The notes beneath the pieces are model-generated. The model did not search any database, had not been told where the DNA came from, and worked only from the letters and a program-made list of their open reading frames with translations. Below are positions 17,632-26,990 of a stretch of DNA of 64,000 bases, in pieces. The stretch comes from JAAYYM01 sp964483155. GTDB lineage: Bacteria; Bacillota; Clostridia; Lachnospirales; Lachnospiraceae. A program made the position numbers and the translations under genes. The first letter of the stretch is position 1. Each line of letters starts with the position of its first letter. The DNA lies in NCBI GenBank assembly GCA_964483155.1, contig CAZAAC010000001.1, positions 68,375 to 132,374 of the forward strand, in the 5' to 3' direction.

Positions 17632-18936
17632 TTATAAAACAATCAGCAATTTAAACCTATTACCCTCACTGTCTAAAAACATTTTTCCGCCATGCTGCTC
17701 TACAATTCCTCTAATGCTACCTAACCCTATTCCGTGATTTTCTTTATCGCTTTTAGTTGTCGGAATATGATTATCTACGATAGTAACTTCTTTCTCTATT
17801 GTATTTTCTATCGAAATAATCATTTCGTTATTTTCATTTATAATCTGCAATTCAATGACTCTGTCTCCCGTGACTTTTTCACATGCCTCGATTGCATTAT
17901 TCAGAGCATTGGATAATATAGCTACTAAATTTGATATATATATTTTGGGTTCCTGCAGATCTTGTATATCAAACACCATCTTAATCCTCTTTGATGTCGC
18001 AAGAATATATTTTTGGTTCAATAATGCATCTATTACAACATTATTTGTATGTACCGGTAATATATGCTGTTCAACAGTCCCCACCAGCATTTCTAAATAT
18101 TTCTCGGCCTCTTCAAACTTATCATTATGCAACAAGGTTTCCACCGCAAAAAGCTGGTTTGTAATTCCATGTGAAATGCGTTTGATTTTCTCATGTGTCT
18201 CCTGCACTGCAGCTATATTCTCCATCTCGGCTCGCATATGTGCATTCACAGAACTAAGATAGACCTCCGCTTCATAATGCCTCTGCAATAAATCCGTGAT
18301 ATGAAAAGATGCAATACAAAGTATGACTAGTCCCAGCAAGAGATAAACATTCCACGCTGATATTGATTTATCTTCCAGGCTTTCCATAAATAGCATCCAA
18401 TATATTTCCAGAAACAAAAATACCATCAAAAAAAGAAAAAATACATCTTCACTTTTTGCTTTCGTATTTTTTTTGTGTCCCCCAATTCCATTCATCAGTT
18501 TGATTGTCAGCATGAAAACAAATTTTCCCATTGTACTAACAAAAAACAAATATATGAATTCCATTCCTCCTATGTAGATATCCGTCCCCAACATTTTCAA
18601 TATTTCTTCTGAAAAAAGTACGGAAATGACAAAGCAACATCCTGCAAAACCAATTGCAATCATTGCACTTCTACAAATCTGCGTTTCATATAGTCCCCAT
18701 ATGCTCAATGTAAAAAATAGAACTGTCAATAAAATGCGAATCGAAAAAACAGGTATTTGTGTTTCTGCAAAATAGAACCATACTGTACATAATAGAAACC
18801 AAACTAAATAGTACTCACTGTTTCGGTATTTTCTTAATGCAAAAAAGTCCACGAAACCACAAATCGCAGACGCTTCCATTATTTTAGGAATAAAAATACA
18901 TATTAATTGTGGAAGAATTACCATGAAAAAATTCAT
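17632..18936 (-). CDS. AgrC/LytS-like GHKL sensor histidine kinase
   Basis: Protein of 434 residues. About six membrane helices occupy residues 1-215, followed by a coiled-coil linker and a HPK10-type kinase: ISHGITNQLFAVETLL with phosphoacceptor candidate His256, N box SNALNNAIEAC (about 342) and G box GIGLGSIRGIVEQHGG (about 405). It should sense an extracellular or membrane signal and phosphorylate the LytTR regulator encoded just upstream. The gap is 17 bases and GAGAGG precedes the start. No AgrB or AgrD homologue is seen nearby, so the signal is unknown. Confidence 0.9.
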   Translation of the reverse strand: MNFFMVILPQLICIFIPKIMEASAICGFVDFFALRKYRNSEYYLVWFLLCTVWFYFAETQIPVFSIRILLTVLFFTLSIWGLYETQICRSAMIAIGFAGCCFVISVLFSEEILKMLGTDIYIGGMEFIYLFFVSTMGKFVFMLTIKLMNGIGGHKKNTKAKSEDVFFLFLMVFLFLEIYWMLFMESLEDKSISAWNVYLLLGLVILCIASFHITDLLQRHYEAEVYLSSVNAHMRAEMENIAAVQETHEKIKRISHGITNQLFAVETLLHNDKFEEAEKYLEMLVGTVEQHILPVHTNNVVIDALLNQKYILATSKRIKMVFDIQDLQEPKIYISNLVAILSNALNNAIEACEKVTGDRVIELQIINENNEMIISIENTIEKEVTIVDNHIPTTKSDKENHGIGLGSIRGIVEQHGGKMFLDSEGNRFKLLIVL

Positions 18937-18953
18937 ACATTTTTACCTCTCAA

Positions 18954-19679
18954 CTAGAATACATTTGATTTGGTTTTGTAAAAATAGTATTCTTTCTGCG
19001 ACTGCATGTATTTTTGTCGACTGATTGGTATTCTTTCACCCGATGATAAAACAAACTCAGATTGGTCGATTTCCGCAATCTGCTTTGCATTAACCAAGTA
19101 TGCAGAATGGCAATAAACAAAGCCCAGACTATGTAATTCCTCTGCTAGCTCAGTTATCTTTGCATATTGCTCATAAACCTTTTCCGAATCACCTCTCATG
19201 TGAAACAATACTTTTCGCTTATAATTCTCAATATATAAAATGTCAGATACCTTCAATAATATTTGCTTAGTACCGTTTCTGATTTCGATTATCTCATCAT
19301 CATCATTTCTGATTTTTTCCATTACGGCATCCATACAATCCTCAAACTCTTCATCCATTTTTGTTTTCAACAAATAGCGAATTGCATTAACGCGATAGCC
19401 TTTTGCAGCATATTGAACATACCCCGAAACAAATACAATGATAGCCTTATCATTCTTTTCCCGAATTTTAGTAGCAACCTGCATACCGTTTATTTCTTTC
19501 ATATTTACATCCAAAAAATAAACATCATAATCCAAACGTGAACTTTTAATTAATTCCTCCCCGCTCGAAAAACACTCTACCAAAAATACAATTTTTTTCT
19601 TATGAGCGTATTCATGCACACCCGTAGCAACGCGATCCTGAAATACAACTTCATCATCACATATCGCACAGCGAATCAT
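18954..19679 (-). CDS. LytTR-family response regulator
   Basis: Protein of about 241 residues, AgrA/ComE-like. The receiver domain (1-120) has the acidic pair DD (8-9), phosphoacceptor Asp57 in YFLDVNM and the conserved Lys near 104. The LytTR DNA-binding domain (about 135-235) has IRNGTKQILLKVSDILYIEN and the CHSAYLVNAKQI and GERIPISRQKY signatures. The start at 19679 has GGAGG eight bases upstream; an ATG five codons earlier would overlap that site. It probably controls its own operon through the repeat at 19883-19918, and may regulate the flanking polysaccharide genes; that second role is inference. Confidence 0.93.
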   Translation of the reverse strand: MIRCAICDDEVVFQDRVATGVHEYAHKKKIVFLVECFSSGEELIKSSRLDYDVYFLDVNMKEINGMQVATKIREKNDKAIIVFVSGYVQYAAKGYRVNAIRYLLKTKMDEEFEDCMDAVMEKIRNDDDEIIEIRNGTKQILLKVSDILYIENYKRKVLFHMRGDSEKVYEQYAKITELAEELHSLGFVYCHSAYLVNAKQIAEIDQSEFVLSSGERIPISRQKYMQSQKEYYFYKTKSNVF

Positions 19680-19769
19680 GTCAGTCGCCTCCATTCATGT
19701 CTCATTGTCGCATATTCCTTATGATATTTGCAAGCATAAGTTCTTTCCATATTTTATCAAAATACAGCA

Positions 19770-19802
19770 ATATAGCCCGATGGAGGATACCACGGGCTAT
19801 AT
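19770..19802 (-). promoter_or_regulatory. Leader hairpin with an anti-Shine-Dalgarno loop
   Basis: In the transcript leader of the LytTR gene, a perfect 10-bp stem (ATATAGCCCG pairing with CGGGCTATAT) encloses a 13-nt loop (19780-19792) that reads TGGTATCCTCCAT on the minus strand. Its CCTCCAT is perfectly complementary over 7 nt to ATGGAGG at 19688-19694, the ribosome site of the same gene. There is no T-run, so it is not a standard terminator. A loop-to-ribosome-site contact that lowers translation is a plausible inference. Confidence 0.6.
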
Positions 19803-19846
19803 ATATAGAAATAAACACAGGTTGTGAGATTCTTTATCTCAAATAA

Positions 19847-19876
19847 TCTATACCATAAATCTAGGTCCTAATACAA
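19847..19876 (-). promoter_or_regulatory. Predicted promoter of the LytTR/kinase operon
   Basis: TTGTAT (19876-19871) and TATAGA (19852-19847) are separated by 18 bases on the minus strand. Both boxes are imperfect, as expected of an activated promoter. It would give a leader of roughly 160 nt before the regulator's start codon. The LytTR-type repeat ends six bases upstream of the -35 box. Confidence 0.55.
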
Positions 19877-19882
19877 TAGACT

Positions 19883-19918
19883 TGTAATGTTTGGTATTAA
19901 AAATGTAATGTTTGGCAT
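19883..19918 (-). promoter_or_regulatory. LytTR-type direct repeat operator
   Basis: Two copies of a 15-bp element (TGTAATGTTTGGYAT on the plus strand; 14 of 15 identical) at 19883-19897 and 19904-19918, start-to-start distance 21 bp, two helical turns. LytTR regulators such as AgrA bind pairs of direct repeats about 21 bp apart just upstream of a -35 box, which is this geometry. It is most likely the binding site of the adjacent regulator. Confidence 0.65.
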
Positions 19919-19927
19919 ATCATAAGC

Positions 19928-20713
19928 CTATTTTTCATTTATAACCCTATAAAGTGAATACTGCGAAAAGTCTTCCACCCACTTAAGTCCATGGTTTTCA
20001 GGGCTCTCCAAAAAATCATGCTTTTCGTTATCAAATACTACAAAATCACAGGACTCCTCGCGTAACAGTCTTGCGAGCTCTTTTAAATCCGGATCTTCAG
20101 ATAGAATTTGCTCATACGCTTTGTAGGCGTTTGTATCCTGTGATAGCGCATCAATTCTGCCATAAGTAGCATTTTCACCATATAACAATTTTATGTCTGT
20201 CGTATATGACCTGAAATAGTGTGCAATCTCATAGGGAACAGCTATTTTTGCTGGTCCATTTATCTCTAGAATAGTATTACTCATGTCAATGGCAAAATCA
20301 GGATATCTGTATATATTCTCAGCCTTCGAATAACCAGCATCGCTAAACTTAAATGTTCCACAAGATACTATGACCACACTCAAAATCATCATCCAGACTA
20401 TTTTTTCTTTTATTCCGTTTGTTTTCGAAATATATAATGTCATTGCATAAGCAATAAAAACAAGTATAAACAGCACATTATAGACTCTCGAAATCGTCCA
20501 AATATCAAATACTCGCATCCAAACATACTTTGTCACAATAGGATTCCATATTGCTGCTAATAGGAAAAGGTAAGGATATAAGTATGTAAATCTTAACTCT
20601 TTAGGCCCTGTTTTCCATATATATATCATTGCTATTAAATAGAGTGCAAAATGCATTCCCGTACCATGATAATCACGATATCCGTTTATCAAAAATAATA
20701 ATGCGTCTTTCAC
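19928..20713 (-). CDS. Membrane protein with extracytoplasmic C-terminal domain, function unknown
   Basis: Protein of 261 residues. About four membrane helices (residues 15-125) are followed by a soluble domain of about 135 residues that should face outside (ending CDFVVFDNEKHDFLESP...WVEDFSQYSLYRVI). The ending resembles the exported tail of large GT-C-like proteins, so together with the gene before it, with which it overlaps by four bases (GTG start inside the upstream stop), it may form one functional unit that is split in two here. I do not recognise the family. Confidence 0.75.
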   Translation of the reverse strand: MKDALLFLINGYRDYHGTGMHFALYLIAMIYIWKTGPKELRFTYLYPYLFLLAAIWNPIVTKYVWMRVFDIWTISRVYNVLFILVFIAYAMTLYISKTNGIKEKIVWMMILSVVIVSCGTFKFSDAGYSKAENIYRYPDFAIDMSNTILEINGPAKIAVPYEIAHYFRSYTTDIKLLYGENATYGRIDALSQDTNAYKAYEQILSEDPDLKELARLLREESCDFVVFDNEKHDFLESPENHGLKWVEDFSQYSLYRVINEK

Positions 20714-21786
20714 ATCAGATACCCCCTATTAATTAGTATATAAACGACTGCAAATATCATATTAGGAACCATGCAAATTCCTCCATAAATCAATGGTCTT
20801 ATCTTTTTCTCTTGGAATGTTAACATCAATACGGTTGCCCCTACAATTAGTGGCGGCAGAATAGATGCCATCCCTGACCCTATGCTAGACGCAAGCATTA
20901 CACAAAACAGCATCCTATAATGCTTCCCTCTCTCTTTTTCACGCCCGATATTAAGCACGTTAAGCAAAATGGCTGGTAGCATTACCGAAATAAACATCGC
21001 CTTTCCTTGCCAAATTCGAAATAGAAAGTACGAACTCAAAGAATACGCTGACCCATAAGCAAAACAAATTAACAGATTAATAAAGCATATAAAAATCGCA
21101 GTCTCCTGCATATTATCTCCAAAAAATCGCTGGGCAATCAGATAGTAGATCAAATAGGCATATGGAATAAACAATATTGGAATTACAATGTGTGCCACAA
21201 CAAGCGGATGTAGAAATAATAGCTTTGCAAACAGTGTAATATAAAATGAAAAAGGTGCTACAATATCCTTAATCATTTCTCCACTCGGTGCTTCTATCTG
21301 TTCTCCTGTGATAGGATGATATTGTATCATCGTATCTAATTCATAAGCCTCCATGCTCTCAGCTGCATACCGCGAGTCATCTGTATCCACATGCATATGA
21401 CCAGCCAACACCCACATCTGAAACAAGACAAGTACTACTCCTGCAAAAATCAATAGTCTGGTAAATCCATTTTGCACAAAGACTCTCTTCCATGCTACCT
21501 GTATGATTTGGATTAAACGTTTGCTATTCATAACGAAAGACACTACAAATAGAACTGCAATCACTACAATCCATGCTACCGCCAACACATGAAATCGTAT
21601 TTTTAAAGCAATCATAGGTACCGCAAGTACTTGAAAAAATGCCAGCATTGTAATAAATCCCATTACAATTGCCATGGCTAGTGAATTTTCATATAAGTCA
21701 TTTTTCCTCGTCCAAAGACACCCTACTACAAACGGCACGATAACTCCCCAGAGCAAAATTAGCAAACAACTGTATATCCCCATCAT
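20710..21786 (-). CDS. Polytopic membrane protein, possibly DUF6077-like
   Basis: Protein of 358 residues with about ten hydrophobic helices and one long loop (about 130-175) containing GHMHVDTDDSRYAAESMEAY and HPITGEQ. An acidic motif in the first large outer loop is usual in GT-C transferases, where it binds the polyprenyl-phosphate sugar. The layout also reminds me of the DUF6077 membrane family of clostridia; that is recollection, not a search. The start has AAGGAG upstream, and the gene ends in a coupled overlap with the next one. Confidence 0.75.
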   Translation of the reverse strand: MMGIYSCLLILLWGVIVPFVVGCLWTRKNDLYENSLAMAIVMGFITMLAFFQVLAVPMIALKIRFHVLAVAWIVVIAVLFVVSFVMNSKRLIQIIQVAWKRVFVQNGFTRLLIFAGVVLVLFQMWVLAGHMHVDTDDSRYAAESMEAYELDTMIQYHPITGEQIEAPSGEMIKDIVAPFSFYITLFAKLLFLHPLVVAHIVIPILFIPYAYLIYYLIAQRFFGDNMQETAIFICFINLLICFAYGSAYSLSSYFLFRIWQGKAMFISVMLPAILLNVLNIGREKERGKHYRMLFCVMLASSIGSGMASILPPLIVGATVLMLTFQEKKIRPLIYGGICMVPNMIFAVVYILINRGYLM

Positions 21787-21806
21787 TAATCTCCTTTCGC
21801 CATACC

Positions 21807-23465
21807 CTATTCTGCCTCTAATTTATAAACACAAAAACCGTAAACTTCATCCATCTTCTTTGCAAATGCAGATATTCCATAATGCTCTTTTATAAAAAGC
21901 AGTTTATTATCAATGTGATAATTATCGACAATGTATATATTAGGACTTTCAAAAGCAGCCAAATAGGGATTTGTCACATCATATGTATCTAGCACTCTTT
22001 CAAAAATAGGAGAATTCACCAGCCAGCTTCCAAAAGAACTAATATTTTCATAACAGCCCTCTTGGCAAGGTATAAATACACTATACTCATAGGCAGATTT
22101 ATCTGTAAAAGTATCAAATAGATATAAAGATTCCTTGTCTGTTTCTACCAAATCATAAAACTGCTTGATATTATCAGCATCCTCCCGCCTTTGTTTTTGA
22201 TAGGCAGTCATGTCTCCAAGAAAAAGTCCCATCACGTTCACGAAACATAAGCATACAATAAATAGCAAAGGCCTAATATCTTCCTCTTTCTCACTAAAAT
22301 AATACAGTAGCACCGCAAACGCCGCAAACCAAATCAGAGTAACTGTCCTGTCTGTCCATCTGCCAATATAGTAATAATACACATGCACAACTGCAAGCAT
22401 AATCGCAATTGCAATAAATATAAATTTACTCTCTCTTTTCGTAAATAACAAATAGAAAATACAAAAAGCAATCACGCCTATTATAAAGTTGCTTTGGGAA
22501 TAAATAATTTCATACAACATGGAAACAAAACCCTTCATAAATGCTCCGTTTATTTTCTTTCCATCCGCTATTTCTATTAATCGATCCATTAGTGTGAGAT
22601 TAAATACATCGGGCGCTGCATATTGCCATGTCACATAAGAAAGCACATCATTTTCAGAAATATTTTCTTCTAGATAACGCTCTCCATATGCGTTCCAATC
22701 CAGTCTATTATAATCCAGCACCTGCTCTCTCTTATGATGAAACTGCAAGTAATTTCCCCAGTCTTCCTGTGTACTATATATAGCACTATTCATCTCTCGG
22801 ATTCCAAAAACTGCAAAAAATAAGAAAGCAAAGCAAAGTACATACTTTATCATATATTTGTATGATACCTTGTTCTTTATGAAGCCCCACAATTCCCAGC
22901 ACCCCGCGAGCGACATAAACGCACAAATCGCCAAAAAAGCTGGGAATCTAAGCATACTTCCGACTATGACAAGCAAAGAGCCTGCTCCACTTTGTACATA
23001 TTGCTTGTTTCTTATTCCGTCAAACATCAGCATAAATCCTGCAACCGCTAAAAATGCTGCAATCTTTGTATATTGTAATAAAACATATCCTTCATAAAAA
23101 AAACAGAGCAGAAATAAAATTGCAAGCCACTTACGTGCCTTCTTCTCTGTTTTTTTAACAATAACAAATACAATTGCTGTAAAGGAAGAAAAAGCAAAAA
23201 CATATAATAATATACTATACCATCTAATTTCTGGTGTGATACGATAAAATAGTTGTAAAAAAGCTCCTATTCCGTAATGAATATTTACTAAAAAAGGACT
23301 GGATTCTCCGTATGCTCCTTCCACAATCATCGCCATAATTGCATCATCATTTGTCTCAAAATGTGGATGAAAAAACAGTAATGATACCAACAAAAAAAAT
23401 GCGTTGCTAACCAGCGCAAATATAATCGGCTTATTAAAACAATTCTTCATTTTTTCTTTGTTCAT
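21807..23465 (-). CDS. Polytopic membrane protein, GT-C-like
   Basis: Protein of 552 residues. A first helix (about 13-32) is followed by a short outer loop HFETNDDAIMAMIVEGAYG, then about ten more helices to residue 420 and an outward C-terminal domain of about 130 residues (from ADNIKQFYDLVETDKESLYLFD). The acidic NDD motif in loop 1 and helix-rich body resemble GT-C or Gtr-type transferases. No specific family recognised. GAGG precedes the start at 23465. Upstream lies a 64-base gap with no convincing promoter. Confidence 0.75.
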   Translation of the reverse strand: MNKEKMKNCFNKPIIFALVSNAFFLLVSLLFFHPHFETNDDAIMAMIVEGAYGESSPFLVNIHYGIGAFLQLFYRITPEIRWYSILLYVFAFSSFTAIVFVIVKKTEKKARKWLAILFLLCFFYEGYVLLQYTKIAAFLAVAGFMLMFDGIRNKQYVQSGAGSLLVIVGSMLRFPAFLAICAFMSLAGCWELWGFIKNKVSYKYMIKYVLCFAFLFFAVFGIREMNSAIYSTQEDWGNYLQFHHKREQVLDYNRLDWNAYGERYLEENISENDVLSYVTWQYAAPDVFNLTLMDRLIEIADGKKINGAFMKGFVSMLYEIIYSQSNFIIGVIAFCIFYLLFTKRESKFIFIAIAIMLAVVHVYYYYIGRWTDRTVTLIWFAAFAVLLYYFSEKEEDIRPLLFIVCLCFVNVMGLFLGDMTAYQKQRREDADNIKQFYDLVETDKESLYLFDTFTDKSAYEYSVFIPCQEGCYENISSFGSWLVNSPIFERVLDTYDVTNPYLAAFESPNIYIVDNYHIDNKLLFIKEHYGISAFAKKMDEVYGFCVYKLEAE

Positions 23466-23529
23466 TCTCTCAGCCTCATAAACATTTTTTTCATTTTATC
23501 ACAATCAGTGCAATAACAAAACCTTGTTT

Positions 23530-26223
23530 TTATGAGAGCAGTGCAAATGGAATATATAGCATTGGAATCATATACATAAATAGTACCATAAGTCCCCACA
23601 AACTCATAAAACCATAAAAACAGATTGTCTCTACTCTTTTGATAAATACAGTTTTCATTTTTTCTTTTTGTCTTTTATTTATCACGAACCAAATTCCAAA
23701 ACATAATAACGACAGGATACTAATTATAATCCCTTGTTTCATTCCTGTAGGAAAGAAAGTGATTTCGATATGATTACTTCCCTTCACTAGCGGAATCCCC
23801 GTAAACATTCCACTTGCAGACATACCTTCTGTCCTTGCTCCATTATTTGTAATTAAAAATCCTTTGTCATATTGGATGGGAAGTAATAAAATGGCACTAT
23901 CACTGTCTGCTTCCATTTCCATAGATATATTACTGTTACCAATCACTATCTTTTCTTCCTGCTTACTGTTTTGATAAGAATCGCACAGTCCTTTAAGCAT
24001 TGTTAAATCCAAAGCTCCTACTTGATACTTTTCGCTGTTTTCTGTTCGTAGCTCCTCGGCTATTTCCTCGAATGTAAAGGAAATATTAACTATTTCATCT
24101 TCAAAGACGCCAAGACAAATCATATTATTATTAAAATATGCTGGGTACTTTTCATTGCTAACATCACCGATGGTTGAAACCTTTACCGGCTCCCCATTGA
24201 CATAAATACGTATATTGCCAAGATCACTATCTCTTGTTTCTCCGGCAAAATACAATACTTTTTTCCCATCAACCTGAATCAGCTGTTCTTTGTCTGATGA
24301 ACCGTTTCCTCTACATACTGTCTCGATCAGCGGTGCCTTTTCGTCTGGCGCTAATAGTGCAAACATTTCATTTTGTGTTGCAAATCTATCTGCAACCCCT
24401 GGCTCGTACTTCATGCTGTATTCTGGAATAACCAATCCAAAAGGCAATACATATTGATTATCATATAGTGTAAAGTGATATGTCTTTCCACATGCTTCTA
24501 CTTTTGTATCTGCAATAGCATGGTATAATGCCTCTGGTTGCTTCGTCTGACTAAGTGTTTGTGTAATACCGATTAATGCATCTGAAAAAACAGTACCCCC
24601 TGCATCTAGCACGCGCATGTACTGCATACTGTATCCCCAGTCAACAGCACCCATCTGAAAAGAAGGTGATATCATGTGTGTCCAATTGCTGATTGCGCTC
24701 CTTTGCATGACAAAAGCATAATTTGCATTTAATTCGGTATCAGAATTCTTAATTCTTTTTACCTTTGAAGGCTCAATTCCTAATTGGTCTACCAACTGGT
24801 TTGAAAGTGAAATATAAGCGCCACTTTGTTCAGCCGCTTCCGAATATCCAGTTACATAATTTGGTTTTCCAATCATAATAAAAAGAAAGACGCTCAATTC
24901 CACAAATAATAGATTTACGACCCATCTGCTATCCTTAAAAAGCAGTAATAGATAAATAAAGAATGTCACAATACCTATGCCTGCTGTTATATGAAACACC
25001 TGTCGCAAAACCATATCTTTACTGCTGGCATAATATGCAATTATGCTTGCTGCAATAAAAAATGTTAACAAAAAGCCAACTACTATTGTGTAAATTTTTC
25101 TTTTTTCTTTTTGCAGTAATTGTGTCTTTTGATATTTTGCATAGTAGCAAGCAGTTACTAAAACAAAGAAATTGATAATAAATCCATTTCTAATTGGATA
25201 TCCCACGTAGGAACCAAAATGCCACATTAAATTAATACTTTCCACAAAAAATTCCAGACACATCATAGCCAGCATAATAGCAAAAAAAACATTTACTTTT
25301 TTATTCTTTTCTTTTATGAAACCCCAAACGATAACCGCAAAAGAAAGTGATAATCCAAGCAGACTCCACCATCTAGTTGTGTACTCTCCTTTTACCTGTT
25401 TCAGAATGCTGAAATAAAAATTACCTTCATCCGCATTATTACTAAATCTTGTTGAGCCAAAGGTCTGTACGAGCTGTGGAAATAGTATAAAAGCAGACAG
25501 ACCGATTGCTACAATCGTAGCAAATCCCAGTCTCATTACAACGTCCCTTTTTTCGCCGTGATGTTCTCTTCCAAGGGTTAAATAGTAAGTGCCCACAGAT
25601 AACATAATAAAAATTAAGATCATAAAGCTCTGGTAATAACTGCCTGTCAAACAAATGACCAAATACACAACATAAGGAATTATTTTTTTTCTGTTACATA
25701 GCTCTATTAATGCATACATTAATAGTGGCAAAAAAACTGCGACATCCAACCACTGATTGGTAATATAGTACATAAGTGCAAAACCACTGATTCCATAACA
25801 AATTGAAAAACAAAACTCCCACAAATATTGCACCTTCATTGTTTTGTGAAGGAAATGATACATGGTCAAAGACATGCATGCCATTTTGATCATGGTAAAT
25901 ACTGACAGGTACTGTAAAATCATATCTCGTGGGACAAAATAAAGTAACAAATTAAAAATACTGATGCTACTGCAGCCTGATGTATTCATTGTCATATTCG
26001 TTCCAAGAGCACTGTACCAATCAAAAAACAAAGATTTTGTTCCATGAAGTGCATCATAAACATGATAATAGAATGCCGCAATCTGTTGCCCCATATCGTA
26101 ATAATCAATTGTATTCTCACCAAATGGAAATATTCTTTTCAAAAATAATACAATACAAACAAGCAATATTGTCGCAAGTGGCGGTATACTATATTTTATT
26201 AGTAATACTCTGGTATCTTTCAA
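23530..26223 (-). CDS. YfhO-family membrane glycosyltransferase
   Basis: Protein of about 897 residues and the longest membrane protein here. The N-terminus has a helix, then GENTIDYYDMGQQIAAFYYH and LGTNMTMNTSGCSSIS, typical of the YfhO family; about a dozen helices run to residue 475, followed by a large outer beta-rich domain (about 480-840) and two C-terminal helices. In Bacillus and Listeria, YfhO proteins transfer a sugar from undecaprenyl phosphate onto wall or lipoteichoic acid outside the membrane, together with a CsbB-type GT2 and a flippase. The likely start is TTG at 26223 with GGGAGAAA just upstream, two bases after the deacetylase gene. Confidence 0.88.
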   Translation of the reverse strand: MKDTRVLLIKYSIPPLATILLVCIVLFLKRIFPFGENTIDYYDMGQQIAAFYYHVYDALHGTKSLFFDWYSALGTNMTMNTSGCSSISIFNLLLYFVPRDMILQYLSVFTMIKMACMSLTMYHFLHKTMKVQYLWEFCFSICYGISGFALMYYITNQWLDVAVFLPLLMYALIELCNRKKIIPYVVYLVICLTGSYYQSFMILIFIMLSVGTYYLTLGREHHGEKRDVVMRLGFATIVAIGLSAFILFPQLVQTFGSTRFSNNADEGNFYFSILKQVKGEYTTRWWSLLGLSLSFAVIVWGFIKEKNKKVNVFFAIMLAMMCLEFFVESINLMWHFGSYVGYPIRNGFIINFFVLVTACYYAKYQKTQLLQKEKRKIYTIVVGFLLTFFIAASIIAYYASSKDMVLRQVFHITAGIGIVTFFIYLLLLFKDSRWVVNLLFVELSVFLFIMIGKPNYVTGYSEAAEQSGAYISLSNQLVDQLGIEPSKVKRIKNSDTELNANYAFVMQRSAISNWTHMISPSFQMGAVDWGYSMQYMRVLDAGGTVFSDALIGITQTLSQTKQPEALYHAIADTKVEACGKTYHFTLYDNQYVLPFGLVIPEYSMKYEPGVADRFATQNEMFALLAPDEKAPLIETVCRGNGSSDKEQLIQVDGKKVLYFAGETRDSDLGNIRIYVNGEPVKVSTIGDVSNEKYPAYFNNNMICLGVFEDEIVNISFTFEEIAEELRTENSEKYQVGALDLTMLKGLCDSYQNSKQEEKIVIGNSNISMEMEADSDSAILLLPIQYDKGFLITNNGARTEGMSASGMFTGIPLVKGSNHIEITFFPTGMKQGIIISILSLLCFGIWFVINKRQKEKMKTVFIKRVETICFYGFMSLWGLMVLFMYMIPMLYIPFALLS

Positions 26224-26225
26224 AT

Positions 26226-26990
26226 CTATTTCTCCCTGCAATCGTTCATTACTTCCATGTACTTTTTGTTCATCGGCATTACTGAGTCTACAAGTATTCC
26301 TTGTTCATCATACATAGGGTGAACCATAATCTCGATCGAATGGTTTTTACAAAACACAATCTTTTTTGTGCCCAGTGCTGCAAAGTATTCTACATAGTCT
26401 ATGTAAGAACCAAAGTAATCCGTCACATCTATGTTTAAAGTACCTAGTCTGCTATTATAATATCGCTTATAGAAACGGTTTCCAAGTGATTCTTTATGAA
26501 AGAGATTTCTTCCTATCCTAATCGATTTCATTTCATATTTTTTCAAAAGTGGTTCCAGTGCTTTCAAAACTGGTATGTCAGTATGCACATGATGATGTGA
26601 ATCCACATGCTTAAGTGTGGCACCATACCCTAAATATCTTTGTATTTGCGCGATAAGCTCTTCCTGTATCTGCCTTATATCACTATCGTTCATATACAGC
26701 CTGTATTTTAACTGCTGATGAAACTGTGCATGAAATTGCCCTTCTTCATTACAAAACAATGGATTTCTTCCGATTGCTTCTGTTAACGGTTCTCCAGAAG
26801 TCAGATTCAGATGAATACCCACTTTATCGAAAAAATGATTCTCCTTCGCGATCTGGACCGCTTCTTTCGCATAGGGCATGTTGACCATTAGTGTTGTACG
26901 GTCGACATATCTTTTTCGAAAGCATTCCAAAATAGCCTGATTTACTTTTTCGCTCTTTCCAAAATCATCTGCATTTATTATGATTGACAT
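26226..26990 (-). CDS. ChbG/YdjC-family carbohydrate deacetylase
   Basis: Protein of 254 residues with the family hallmarks: the N-terminal metal-site INADDFGKSEKVNQAI (residues 4-19), GIHLNLTSGEPL and KHVDSHHHVH (about 128). Members remove N-acetyl groups from diacetylchitobiose or related sugars in the cytoplasm. Here the gene sits among membrane glycosyltransferases and overlaps its upstream neighbour by one base (TAATG), so a role in trimming a lipid-linked or nucleotide amino sugar is likelier than chitobiose catabolism. That is inference from context. Confidence 0.9.
   Translation of the reverse strand: MSIIINADDFGKSEKVNQAILECFRKRYVDRTTLMVNMPYAKEAVQIAKENHFFDKVGIHLNLTSGEPLTEAIGRNPLFCNEEGQFHAQFHQQLKYRLYMNDSDIRQIQEELIAQIQRYLGYGATLKHVDSHHHVHTDIPVLKALEPLLKKYEMKSIRIGRNLFHKESLGNRFYKRYYNSRLGTLNIDVTDYFGSYIDYVEYFAALGTKKIVFCKNHSIEIMVHPMYDEQGILVDSVMPMNKKYMEVMNDCREK

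Noticed and set aside
23466..23529. Promoter before the 552-residue membrane protein
   Set aside because: TAAAAT is present but the best -35 candidates are poor or wrongly spaced (15 bases to TTGTTA).
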